A DNA stretch of 64,000 nucleotides from Halothece sp. PCC 7418 (GCF_000317635.1 NC_019779.1:992001-1056000), one strand, 5' to 3'. Positions 10,349 through 18,773 are shown, counted from the first letter of the stretch. Program-made: numbers and translations. Notes: generated from the letters alone by a model not told the origin.

Positions 10349-10788
10349 TGTTTCACCTTCTTTGTCGGAAATAGATATATATCCCCCTAACCCCCTTCGT
10401 AAGGGGGGAATGATGGGTTGATGTGTGGTGTTAATTGTTGAAGATGGGATGAGTAATGGAAATCTTTGATTTTCATTGTTTCACCTTCCTTGTCGTTTCT
10501 AGGTTGGGATGAGAGAGAAGTGTGTTTGTCTTCTTCTATCTTTCTTTACCAGGTGATGAGAGGAAGATTAAACTCAGATGTTTCTAAAGCAAACAATTCT
10601 TTGACAGTGGTTTGGGGAAGGAAGTCTAAACCGAAATCAGTATAGACTTGTTGGAGGTGACGACAGTGATGTTTAACCGCGATGGTTTTAATAGCTTGAG
10701 ATACGTCTTCGAGAGATATGGTTTCAGGATGGGTGTCTGGTTGGGGGAGACGGTAGAAGTTACCGTGAAGTTTAGATTTGATTTTCAT
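10349..10788 (-). repeat. Tandem duplication unit 1 of the helicase/PLD junction (about 440 bp)
   Basis: Read on the minus strand the unit contains the first 80 codons of the PLD gene (10546-10788), a spacer starting ATGAAAATCAAAG and holding a CCCCCTTcgtAAGGGGG hairpin, and a remnant of the helicase 3' end (about 10466-10545) adjoining the next PLD copy. The unit repeats at 442 bp spacing (AGGTGATGAG at 10551 and 10993). Near identity of units implies recent duplication. Confidence 0.85.
10546..10788 (-). pseudogene. Duplicated N-terminal fragment of the PLD gene (copy 2)
   Basis: Encodes 80 residues starting MKIKSKLHGNFYRLPQPDTH, nearly identical to residues 1-75 of the intact PLD protein at 8708-10348, then a short unrelated end (LITW) and stop where the copy fuses to helicase-derived sequence. 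No PLD catalytic motif is included. It is a by-product of the junction duplication, though the start codon and upstream signal are intact and a short peptide could still be made. Confidence 0.8.
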
Positions 10789-11230
10789 AGTGTGTTACCT
10801 TCTTTGTCGGAAATAGATATATATCCCCCTAACCCCCTTCGTAAGGGGGGAATGATGGGTTGATGTGTGGTGTTAATTGTTGAAGATGGGATGAGTAATG
10901 GAAATCTTTGATTTTCATAGGGTTACTTTCCTTATCGTTTCTAAGTTGGGATGAGAGAGAAGTGTGTTTGTCTTCTTCTATCTTTATTTACCAGGTGATG
11001 AGAGGAAGATTAAACTCAGATGTTTCTAAAGCAAACAATTCTTTGACAGTGGTTTGGGGAAGGAAGTCTAAACCGAAATGGTTATAGACTTGTTGGAGGT
11101 GACGACAGTGATGTTTAACTGCGATGGTTTTAATGGTTTGAGATAATTCTTCGAGAGATATGGTTTCAGGATAGGTGTCTGGTTGGGGGAGACGAGAGAA
11201 GTTACCGTGAAGTTTGGATTTGATTTTCAT
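10789..11230 (-). repeat. Tandem duplication unit 2 of the helicase/PLD junction (442 bp)
   Basis: Same arrangement as the unit at 10349-10788: spacer with CCCCCTTcgtAAGGGGG hairpin (around 10824-10848), helicase 3' remnant (about 10906-10985) and PLD 5' fragment (10988-11230). The next partial unit, from 11231, is interrupted by the insertion element at 11287-12517 and resumes at 12518. Confidence 0.85.
10988..11230 (-). pseudogene. Duplicated N-terminal fragment of the PLD gene (copy 3)
   Basis: Encodes 80 residues beginning MKIKSKLHGNFSRLPQPDTY, closer to the intact PLD N-terminus than copy 2, and ends with the same junction peptide (EFNLPLITW) as copy 2. The identical end in both copies shows that one duplication was itself copied. 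No catalytic residues are present. Confidence 0.8.
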
Positions 11231-11275
11231 TGTTTCACCTTCTTTGTCGGAAATAGATATATATCCCCCTAACCC

Positions 11276-11286
11276 CCTTCGTAAGG
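11276..11286. repeat. Left target-site duplication of the IS element
   Basis: CCTTCGTAAGG here and again at 12518-12528 directly flank the element. Because the element starts with CA and ends with TG next to G/C runs, the true duplication may be 9 to 11 bp. The target is the loop of the CCCCCTTCGTAAGGGGG hairpin in the duplicated spacer. Confidence 0.8.
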
Positions 11287-12517
11287 CAGGGCTGTTTCAT
11301 TCTATCAAAATGGGGAGTAGCCAAAGCCTCTGTCCAAGCCATCTTCGCCCTTCGGTAATTGATAAAAAGCCTAATAATCTAAAAAGATTGAGACAAATGG
11401 TCTTTAAAACTGAAAAGTTGACTGCTGACTGAAGATGGTGTATTGGGGAAGTATCTTCAGCAAAAATAACATCTTTGACCCAATGTAGTTGGTTTTCAAT
11501 TCCCCAATGTCCCTGAATTTTTTCACTAAATTTTTTAGCTGTTTGATCACAACTACTTAAATAATAACGATTTGATGATAAGGCTTGTCTTTTCGATAAC
11601 CTTTCCTTTCTACTTTAATAAAATACTGACTTCCTTGCCAAATCTTAGGAACTTTTTCTGGAAACTTCAAAAACAGAGACTTGGCGAGTAATTTGTCGTC
11701 CATGACTCGTGTCGGTGCAGATATTCTCTTGAAAAGGAATCTGATTGTGAGCAATTTCTTCTAAACTGTTGTACAACTTAGGTTGATTTTTCTTAACCGC
11801 AATTACATAATCATTATGAGAGCGATTAATCGTTCTAATTGTTTCTTTTTGACAGTGGACAGCATCTAGAGTCAAAATCTTATTGAATAAAGGTGTATTA
11901 TCCACCATTTCTCGAACACAGTGAATTTCTGAAGTCTTTTTATTCTCCAATTTTTCCAAGGCTAAAACCAATCCATTTTCTTGAGAAAACCAAGAGACAA
12001 TTGAAGCAAAATTCTGTTTATTTCCGTAGGTATCAGTTAAAGTTGATTTAATACTTTTGCCATCGATCGCGATCCAATCTGGAATTTCTTCTTTTGAAGA
12101 TAATTGAGTTGCCCATTGATTAAAAATTGGAATTAAATTATCATTTTCTATTCCCATCATGATTCTTCTAATGGTGGAGTAGGATGGAACTTTAAGGTGA
12201 GTATTTTTGGCAAGGCGAAGAAGATAGTCATGATGATTCTTAGCAAAAGCAGATAGGTCTCTATAACTTAAACAACCTACCATTAGCCCTAAAATAACAA
12301 TTAGGAGTATCCACCATAGGGGATATCTTTTTCCACTGGAATCCCGCCAGTCCTTGACTTGTTTTAAGAAACTGATTAAACTAGACATATTAGAAATTTT
12401 TCTAAAAATGCGCGATCAAATCTTCGATTTGGTGCGCGGAGCGCAATCGCGCTGTGGATTTAGTTACGCGATCGCGCTTTACATTTACAATTTTACCCCG
12501 AGAATGAAACAGCCCTG
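11287..12517 (-). mobile_element. ISAs1-like insertion sequence, 1231 bp
   Basis: Perfect 17-bp terminal inverted repeats (CAGGGCTGTTTCATTCT at 11287-11303, its complement at 12501-12517), flanking direct repeats, and one minus-strand DDE transposase gene. Size, ends beginning CAGGGCTG and the transposase type fit the ISAs1 family. It interrupts the third copy of the helicase/PLD junction repeat, between the helicase and the PLD gene of the operon, in the same transcriptional direction. The transposase frame is broken, so the copy is probably not autonomous. Confidence 0.88.
11297..12388 (-). pseudogene. ISAs1-family transposase, frame broken twice
   Basis: The first 240 residues (12388 down to about 11665) are a normal ISAs1-type start: DWRDSSGKRYPLWWILLIVI, a WIAIDGKSIK motif with the first catalytic Asp, and LTLDAVHCQK with the second. 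Near 11665 the frame shifts (SVFEV then PEKVPKIWQGSQYFIKVERK in another frame) and near 11570 it shifts back (RYYLSSCDQTAKKFSEKIQG), ending with HWGIENQLHWVKDVIFAED, which carries the catalytic Glu, and a TGA at 11297 just inside the terminal repeat. Two single-base changes about 95 bp apart explain this; programmed frameshifting is not usual for this family. All parts of the gene are still present. Confidence 0.82.
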
Positions 12518-12528
12518 CCTTCGTAAGG
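12518..12528. repeat. Right target-site duplication of the IS element
   Basis: CCTTCGTAAGG, matching 11276-11286. Sequence after it continues the interrupted junction repeat (GGGGAATGATGGGTTGATG). Confidence 0.8.
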
Positions 12529-12574
12529 GGGGAATGATGGGTTGATGTGTGGTGTTAATTGTTGAAGATGGGAT

Positions 12575-12637
12575 AAGAGTGGTGTCTGTTTCAGGGAGAC
12601 GGTAGAAGTTACCGTGAAGTTTAGATTTGATTTTCAT
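12575..12637 (-). pseudogene. Short N-terminal fragment of the PLD gene (copy 4)
   Basis: About 20 codons starting MKIKSKLHGNFYRLPETDT, then joined by a deletion to spacer sequence. It is the copy nearest to the intact helicase gene; the 120 bp that follow on the right are again the hairpin spacer, which overlaps the helicase stop codon through ATGAAAATCAAAG. Confidence 0.7.
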
Positions 12638-12758
12638 TGTTTCACCTTCTTTGTCGGAAATAGATATATATCCCCCTAACCCCCTTCGTAAGGGAATGAT
12701 GGGTTGATGTGTGGTGTTAATTGTTGAAGATGGGATGAGTAATGGAAATCTTTGATTT

Positions 12759-14303
12759 TCATAGGGTTACTTTCCTTATCGTTTCTAAGTTGGGATGAGA
12801 GAGGAGTTTTGAGAGAAGGGTGTTTGTCTCTCTCCATTGGGAAACATCTCCCAAGATCATCAGATGGGTTTTCCCTCTGGTTAACGCAATGTTGATCTTT
12901 TCTGGGGAAAGGGTATCGGGTGAGATGTCGCAACATAAAACAATCATCAGACTTTCTTTTCCTACCCAGTGGGTAATGTCTTTAACTCTCACTTGGGGAT
13001 AGATATCTTTGATGTTGGTTTGTATTTCATTACGAGTGGTTTCAGAAAAGGTAATCACTCCCACATCGGAAGTCTGTTGAGGAGGAAGAGAGGAGAGATA
13101 CTCTAACAAGGGTGAGGAAAAGTTACTGTCACGAATATCCCACCATGACAGATGAGGATGAGAAGGGAGAGAAGTCTCTAGCGTATCTATATATATGTAG
13201 TTATTCTGTATCCATCTGTTGCTGATCAGATCATAAATGGGGGTTGCGAGTTGAGGATGAAGGCGATATTGTTCGCAGAGGGTATAGGTATAACAGGGAA
13301 GAAGATGATGGGATAACCAGTGGAAGCTATAAGGATAGCGATGAAAGGAAACTTTTTTCCGTTGTCTTCCTGTTTGACGCTGTGGGATTTCTTCACCGAG
13401 TAACACCAGTTTATCTCCCATTCCCGCAATCAAGATTAAGTCTTTCCAGTGGAGATGGTGGGAGTCTTCGACAATGATTAAGTCAAAGGGGGTTTGGTGT
13501 AACCATTGCTGTTGGGGTTGTAAACAGTCTGCGATCGCGCCTAAAATAGGACTGTTTCTTTCACTACGAAGGTTTTGGATCAGTTTCTCTCTTCCTTCGG
13601 CTGATAAGTTTTGATACAGTTGGAACAGTTTGAGTTGTTCCCGCAATAACCCAGTATGTGTCAGAAGTGTCTTTGCGAGTAAGTCTCTTCTGGTTTCTGT
13701 CAGATCAGGAAACTCGGTTTCCAGTTGTTGACTCAAGGTTTCTCTAGAAGGAGAGGTGGTTTCTATTCTCTGTAACCATGTTTCTAGTTTTTGTGGTGTT
13801 CGCAGTTGATCTAAAATTCGATCGGGAAGAAGATGGGGAGGAGTGTAGTTAATCTTGGGATGATTCAGTTGTTGTTGGAGATTAAAAGATGATTCTCTCC
13901 CCACCCAATAAGGGAAGTTGGGTAAGTCTTGATAACTCTCTAGTGTTGTAGGAAACTTGCTTAAAATTAAAACTCGCTTTTGCTGTTGAATCGCTGCGTT
14001 GGCTAAGTTGTAAGCAATACGGGTTTTTCCTGTGGCGGGTTGTCCTAATAGTAGCGCGATCGCGCTGTTTCCCGCAGCTATTTCTAAACCAATTTTCTGA
14101 TTCCCACTCACGGGAAGGGATGAAGTGATTCGTTTCAGGTTTAACTGACTCCGTTGAAAACAATAATATCTCTCCCCACACACGGTTTCTAAAATTAACT
14201 TTATCGGTGAGGTGGGAGAGGTTTGGAGTTGAATCAGTCTCTCTCTTTCCCATTCTTGATGACAAGTCGCTATGAGGTTTTCCCAAAATTGTTGTTGATC
14301 CAT
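12759..14303 (-). CDS. Upf1-like superfamily 1 helicase of the McrB-like operon
   Basis: 514 residues. Core SF1 motifs are readable in order: Walker A GQPATGKT (87-94), Walker B region DLIIVEDSHHL (274-284), GDKLVLLGE (296-304), motif IV EQYRLHP (344-350), a VGKESLMIVLC segment (447-457) and motif VI NIALTRGKTHLMILGD (471-486). The EQYRxHP and ALTRxK motifs point to the Upf1/Dna2-like branch, which moves on RNA or single-stranded DNA. Walker B has VEDS in place of the usual DEAS/DEAA, so the two acidic residues remain but are shifted in character. The gene overlaps the DUF2357 gene by 34 bp. Its stop now overlaps a spacer ATG; the PLD gene begins 2.4 kb on because of duplications and an IS. 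Confidence 0.85.
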   Translation of the reverse strand: MDQQQFWENLIATCHQEWERERLIQLQTSPTSPIKLILETVCGERYYCFQRSQLNLKRITSSLPVSGNQKIGLEIAAGNSAIALLLGQPATGKTRIAYNLANAAIQQQKRVLILSKFPTTLESYQDLPNFPYWVGRESSFNLQQQLNHPKINYTPPHLLPDRILDQLRTPQKLETWLQRIETTSPSRETLSQQLETEFPDLTETRRDLLAKTLLTHTGLLREQLKLFQLYQNLSAEGREKLIQNLRSERNSPILGAIADCLQPQQQWLHQTPFDLIIVEDSHHLHWKDLILIAGMGDKLVLLGEEIPQRQTGRQRKKVSFHRYPYSFHWLSHHLLPCYTYTLCEQYRLHPQLATPIYDLISNRWIQNNYIYIDTLETSLPSHPHLSWWDIRDSNFSSPLLEYLSSLPPQQTSDVGVITFSETTRNEIQTNIKDIYPQVRVKDITHWVGKESLMIVLCCDISPDTLSPEKINIALTRGKTHLMILGDVSQWRETNTLLSKLLSHPNLETIRKVTL

Positions 14304-15763
14304 TGTTCAATAATTCTAGCGAGGGTTTGTCTAATGTGGGTTAACCCGTCTTCGGTAAGAGGGTGAGGAAGTTGTTGTAACCAAGACGGATAAATGTCTA
14401 GGTTGTCATCGGGAGGAGATTCTAAAAAAAAGACAATTCCTGTTTCGGTTTGAAAGTAGATTTCTGCTTCTTGTCTGGTTTCCAGACTGGGAAGATACCA
14501 AAAATTCCAAATCTTCAGGTGTTGATCTTCTATAGTTTCGCTGTCTAACCAGTTGACGGTGACAGTTAATATCCAATCACAATGGGTTTCTCCTGTTGTC
14601 GGTTTTCGGAGTTGAAACTGATAAACTCTGTCTCGCAGAAAGATCATAATCGGATCAGGATTACTCTTAGACAAATATTCTCCATATTCAGGAGTTTTGC
14701 TAACAGGGAGACTCCCGAGAAGAGAAACATAACTTCCCGAGAAACAGGTTAAGGTTGCTAAGAGACTGACTCCCACCCAATCACTAAATAGCCGTTGACG
14801 ATATGACCAAACTTTTTTAGTTGAATATCGCTTTTCGATATAGTCGAGATATCCTTGATAGAAACGGCGGTAGATGGGATTTTGTTGTAAAACATAGTTA
14901 GGTTTGGTGAAATGATATTGTTGTGTCTGGATGTTTTTTACTTCAGGTAACTGATAAAATCCATCAATCGATCGCTGAATCTTTCCCACTTCTTCTTGAT
15001 ACTGAGTGTTTCCCGTCTCTCGATACTGACGACAGTTAAGATGAAGGATACGACAACAGTAAACGAGAAATTTATTTTCGGGAGTGTTGTAATCTTCTTC
15101 CCGTTTTATCCCCATCAGTTGCTGTTTCGATCCTGCTTTCTCTGCTGCGGTTTTCCCTGGTTTTCTCACATAGTCTCGCAAACAGTATTCATCCATTTCT
15201 TGAATTTTCCCCACTGACATCATCTCTGGTTTTCGTCGCAGTTGATGACGGAGTTTTGTGGAAATCAAGCGCAGGTTATGGGTGAGTTGGTATCGTCTTT
15301 CTAAGCTGACAACGAGAGGAAGTTTTGCGTCTTCGCGGTTGAAATTTGCTAACGCAACAGGAAGCTGAATCAAGAGATAGTTTCCGTCTTCTTTTGGGGA
15401 ATGAGATTGAGTGGTAATCTGGTTAAATATCTGATTAAAGACAGCGATTAGTAAAGTATTCTGATCATCAAGTCGTTTTCCCAGTCTCTCTTCCCAGTGG
15501 GGAATTTCGCTTTCATCTTCAATAGTTTCGATGTCTAAAACTTCATCTGTCACTGTCAGGGAAATGTTGTCATCGGTGAGAGAAATGGTTGTCTGTAACT
15601 GATTGTCTGGAGGGAAAACATCTGTTGGTTTTAGGTAAGGAAAAGAGATTTCTAGAGTGGTGGAATGAGTGGTAAGGATCGCGCGATCGCGCCCTTCAAT
15701 TACTCGATCTTCCTCCCCCGAATGATCATTAAGATAAGCGAATAAGTTGGGATAAAGCATCAC
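14270..15763 (-). CDS. DUF2357 (McrC-like) protein
   Basis: 497 residues. The segment DYNTPENKFLVYCCRIL (225-241) is the hallmark of DUF2357 proteins, which partner McrB-type motors and normally carry a C-terminal PD-(D/E)xK nuclease. Here the C-terminal part shows PDPIMIFLRDRVYQFQLRK, where an acidic-x-Lys would be expected but QLRK is found, so a working nuclease site is not visible. Start is GTG 15763 or more likely ATG 15760, which overlaps the TGA of the McrB-like gene (TGATG), as in translationally coupled McrB/McrC pairs. The downstream PLD protein may supply nuclease activity; that is inference. Confidence 0.78.
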   Translation of the reverse strand: MMLYPNLFAYLNDHSGEEDRVIEGRDRAILTTHSTTLEISFPYLKPTDVFPPDNQLQTTISLTDDNISLTVTDEVLDIETIEDESEIPHWEERLGKRLDDQNTLLIAVFNQIFNQITTQSHSPKEDGNYLLIQLPVALANFNREDAKLPLVVSLERRYQLTHNLRLISTKLRHQLRRKPEMMSVGKIQEMDEYCLRDYVRKPGKTAAEKAGSKQQLMGIKREEDYNTPENKFLVYCCRILHLNCRQYRETGNTQYQEEVGKIQRSIDGFYQLPEVKNIQTQQYHFTKPNYVLQQNPIYRRFYQGYLDYIEKRYSTKKVWSYRQRLFSDWVGVSLLATLTCFSGSYVSLLGSLPVSKTPEYGEYLSKSNPDPIMIFLRDRVYQFQLRKPTTGETHCDWILTVTVNWLDSETIEDQHLKIWNFWYLPSLETRQEAEIYFQTETGIVFFLESPPDDNLDIYPSWLQQLPHPLTEDGLTHIRQTLARIIEQWINNNFGKTS

Positions 15764-18723
15764 TGATTATCTCCCGCTTCTTCATATACTAACCCGCGCC
15801 ATTGAAACTGTCCAAACTTACCTTGTCGCGCATTTTCAAACGCATGAATCAGACTTTTATCATCAATATCTTGGAGAATTGTTTGTAATTCATCTAATTC
15901 TGATTTGGCTTCATCTACCATCAAACCGCGCAACTTGGGTAAGATTTTTTGACCAAACTGATCCGCGATCGCGCTTTTAAATTCTGGCGAATTACTATCA
16001 ACAACACTAGGATAATTTACAACATATTTTGTAACCGCTTGATACACCCGATGGGCGAAGGGATAGCCTAATTTTTCCATCACTTGGTTAGTTTGATCAA
16101 GATAGTCTTTAACGTTTTCAACTACCGTGTCATTTTGATGCGGTTGTTTAATCCATCCTTGAAAGTCATTATAACTTAAATACTCAACGGGAGTTTGATG
16201 ACTATTACTGTTTCCTTTCAGTTGTAACTGAGAGGGTTTTCCAAAAGTTAAAACGTTCGCCCGATCTAATACTTTATCCGATAAAGTCTGTGTAGTTTCA
16301 TCTTCATTCATTGTTCCCACAAACAAAAATTGTTCAGGGAGTCTCACTCGTCTTTCTTTATCAGGAAGGGGAAGACTTCCCACATCAATATATAAATATG
16401 TTGCTTCAGATCGGCGGGTTTCTAACTTGGAGAGAAACTCACTAAAATAATATTCTACCCGTGCTAAGTTCATCTCGTCTAACAACACAATTACCAATCT
16501 GTCTTGTAAGGTTTCTTGGTGATTAAACTGATATAATCCTTGCATCAAATCAGTAGGTTTATATTTTTGTTCGACATAGTTATAAAAGCCTAATAAATCT
16601 TGAGGAGAATCCCAGCGCGGTTGAACTGGAAGCATCAAAAATTGTGCGCCAATAAACTTCGCATATTGTTGAGGAAGTTCACTTTTTCCTGTCCCGCTAA
16701 TCCCTGCTAAAATGGTAAGGGCTGAGATATCTTGAACTTTTAAGGAAGTGTGAAAACTTTTAATCGCACGACTGGGAAAACTCAATCCTTGATTGTGTAA
16801 AAACTCAGAAAAACGGGTAATAAATTCGGTTTCGCTTTCAATTGTTTTCTGTGTTTTTGGTAAATCTTTTATAGTCCAGTAACCTTCTTTTAGCGATTTC
16901 AAGGCTTGTTCTGAACTTTCATTAATTGCTGTAATCTCTCCTTTTAATTGCTCAATCTCTCTTTCTAAATCCTGCTTTTCCTGTTTTAAACGAGTAACTT
17001 CTCCATTCCGAGAGTTTATTATTGTTTCCAATTGACTGATTTCACTGTCTAACTCTCTTACCCGTGATTCTCTTTCACGAACTTGCCAAATTAAATCATT
17101 TACTCTTCTTCGGTGTTCTTGTATTTCCTGATAATCAGGTTGATTATTTTGAATTTCTTGTAAGATGCGATTTCTTTCTGCTTCTAATCGTTCAATCTCT
17201 GGACGTAGTTCCTCAATTCGATTTTCATGTTCTTGTCTTTCCGCATCCAAACGATCATAATTGACTCGGATAAACTCTAAATCAGTTGTTATTTGATTTA
17301 ACTCTTCTCTCTGTTGCTGTAACTGTTCAATTTCCTCGGTTAAAGATTGTGTTTGAGATTGTTTTTGACTGATATCACCTGCTAATTCTGCTTGTTGCTG
17401 TTGCTGTTGATTGAACTCATTTTGTTGAGTTTCTAATTGTGTTTCGAGTTGTTGGAGTCTTTCTTGTTGTCGTTCAGTTTGTTGCTGTAAAGATTGGATT
17501 TTTCCCTGTAAACCACTGCGACTATAACGAAGTTCCTGAATCTCTTTTTGTAAGGCTTCCTTATCTGATAAATTGGGATAATCTTGATTAAGGGAAGCAA
17601 TACGTTCTTCTAAATTATTGAGAGTTTGTTGTTGCTGATTTCGTCTATCTTCAAGTCGTTGAATTTCCTCATTGAGAGGTTGTAATAAAGATTGAGTGCG
17701 TTGAATTTCCTCTTCTCTTTCTTGAATAATCCGATCGCGCTGTGCTTGTAAAGATTGAATTTCTCCTTGTAACCCACTGCGGTTCAAACGTAGTTCCTGA
17801 ATCTGGCGTTGAAGTTGTTCTCTTTCTGATAAATTGGGATAATCTTGATTAAGGGAAGCAATACGTTCTTCTAAATCATTGAGAGTTTGTTGTTGCTGAT
17901 TTCGTCTGTCTTCAAGGGGTTGTAATAAAGATTGAGTGCGTTGAATTTCCTCTTCTCTTTCTTGAACAATCCGATCGCGCTGTGCTTGTAAAGATTGAAT
18001 TTCTCCTTGTAACCCACTGCGGTTCAAACGTAGTTCCTGAATCTGGCGTTGAAGTTGTTCTCTTTCTGATAAACTGGGATAATCTTGATTAACGGAAGCG
18101 ATACGTTCTTCTAAATCATTGAGAGTTTGTTGTTGATTTCTGTTCCGATTTTCTATTTGTTCACTTTGCGATTTTAATGAATTAATCTCCTGTTGCTGTT
18201 GCTGTCGTTGTTGCTGTAAAGACTCAATTTCTCCTTCCAATCCTCTTTTATCTAAACGATACTTAGCAATCGTCTGTTTTAAGGTTTCTTGTTCTGACAA
18301 GTCAGGAGAGTCATAGTGTAAACTTTCGATTCTGTTTTGTAAATCCTGTTTATTCTCTTCTAGAGTTTGAAGGCGTGAATTCAGTTGATTTAATTCTTCT
18401 TGCTTGCTTACAATTCGACCATTAGTTGTTTCGAGTTCAGCTTTCTTGTTGCTAAGTTCAGTTTCCAGTCTTGCGACATTATCTTCCAAGGAAGAAAGTT
18501 TTCCTTGTGAGTCTTGATATCTATCAATTATGCTATTTTGAAAGCTGATATTTTTGTATTGTAATCCAATACTAACTCCCTGAATAACAATTCCTAAGAT
18601 TAGTATTCCTAATACATTAAATCCTATCCCTGCTAAGCTAAGCAGAAAACCGATCGCGCCCAAACTGACTAAGATGCGATTATTGTTCCAATTCAAGTCC
18701 ATATCTTTCCGCACATTGAGCAC
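15760..18723 (-). CDS. Membrane-anchored coiled-coil McrB-like AAA+ NTPase
   Basis: Up to 987 residues (GTG 18723); an ATG at 18702 (MDLNWNN) behind GGAAAGAT is the likelier start. Two hydrophobic segments at about 17-35 and 36-55, then about 550 residues of continuous coiled coil rich in Gln, Glu, Arg and Leu, including tandem 80-87 residue repeats (LSEREQLQRQIQELRLNRSG type at about 142, 218, 298 and 386). The C-terminal AAA+ module has Walker A GISGTGKS (674-681), Walker B LVIVLLDEMN (743-752), the McrB-like GTMNED (803-808) and an arginine-finger DRAN (820-823). McrB relatives are hexameric GTPases or ATPases that drive a McrC-like partner. First gene of the five-gene operon. The protein would be tethered to the inner membrane with the motor in the cytoplasm. 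Confidence 0.85.
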   Translation of the reverse strand: MLNVRKDMDLNWNNNRILVSLGAIGFLLSLAGIGFNVLGILILGIVIQGVSIGLQYKNISFQNSIIDRYQDSQGKLSSLEDNVARLETELSNKKAELETTNGRIVSKQEELNQLNSRLQTLEENKQDLQNRIESLHYDSPDLSEQETLKQTIAKYRLDKRGLEGEIESLQQQRQQQQQEINSLKSQSEQIENRNRNQQQTLNDLEERIASVNQDYPSLSEREQLQRQIQELRLNRSGLQGEIQSLQAQRDRIVQEREEEIQRTQSLLQPLEDRRNQQQQTLNDLEERIASLNQDYPNLSEREQLQRQIQELRLNRSGLQGEIQSLQAQRDRIIQEREEEIQRTQSLLQPLNEEIQRLEDRRNQQQQTLNNLEERIASLNQDYPNLSDKEALQKEIQELRYSRSGLQGKIQSLQQQTERQQERLQQLETQLETQQNEFNQQQQQQAELAGDISQKQSQTQSLTEEIEQLQQQREELNQITTDLEFIRVNYDRLDAERQEHENRIEELRPEIERLEAERNRILQEIQNNQPDYQEIQEHRRRVNDLIWQVRERESRVRELDSEISQLETIINSRNGEVTRLKQEKQDLEREIEQLKGEITAINESSEQALKSLKEGYWTIKDLPKTQKTIESETEFITRFSEFLHNQGLSFPSRAIKSFHTSLKVQDISALTILAGISGTGKSELPQQYAKFIGAQFLMLPVQPRWDSPQDLLGFYNYVEQKYKPTDLMQGLYQFNHQETLQDRLVIVLLDEMNLARVEYYFSEFLSKLETRRSEATYLYIDVGSLPLPDKERRVRLPEQFLFVGTMNEDETTQTLSDKVLDRANVLTFGKPSQLQLKGNSNSHQTPVEYLSYNDFQGWIKQPHQNDTVVENVKDYLDQTNQVMEKLGYPFAHRVYQAVTKYVVNYPSVVDSNSPEFKSAIADQFGQKILPKLRGLMVDEAKSELDELQTILQDIDDKSLIHAFENARQGKFGQFQWRGLVYEEAGDNQ
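17480..18130 (-). repeat. In-frame tandem repeats (240-261 bp) within the McrB-like gene
   Basis: TGTGCTTGTAAAGATTGAAT occurs at 17741 and again at 17981, giving a 240-bp period with only a few base differences; the next unit is longer by 21 bp (insertion of NEEIQRL). The repeats encode 80-87 residue coiled-coil modules, so copy number changes would alter the length of the stalk without breaking the frame. Confidence 0.85.
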
Positions 18724-18744
18724 CAGTTATACATGATCTGAGTT

Positions 18745-18773
18745 AATTAAATCTCACAATCTTTAAGTGTCAA
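18745..18773 (-). promoter_or_regulatory. Candidate sigma-70 promoter of the five-gene operon
   Basis: On the minus strand TTGACA (18768-18773) is followed after exactly 17 bp by TTAATT (18745-18750). Transcription would begin near 18738, leaving about 35 nt before the ATG at 18702. The perfect -35 box and spacing make this a good candidate, although the -10 box is weak. No operator repeat was found around it. Confidence 0.5.

Noticed and set aside
10546-11230. Two independent small genes of 80 codons
   Set aside because: Both are truncated copies of the PLD N-terminus ending in junction-derived sequence; treated as duplication debris.
12676-12936. Minus-strand 86-codon frame at the helicase end
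   Set aside because: Alternate frame of the helicase 3' end running into the spacer; composition not protein-like.
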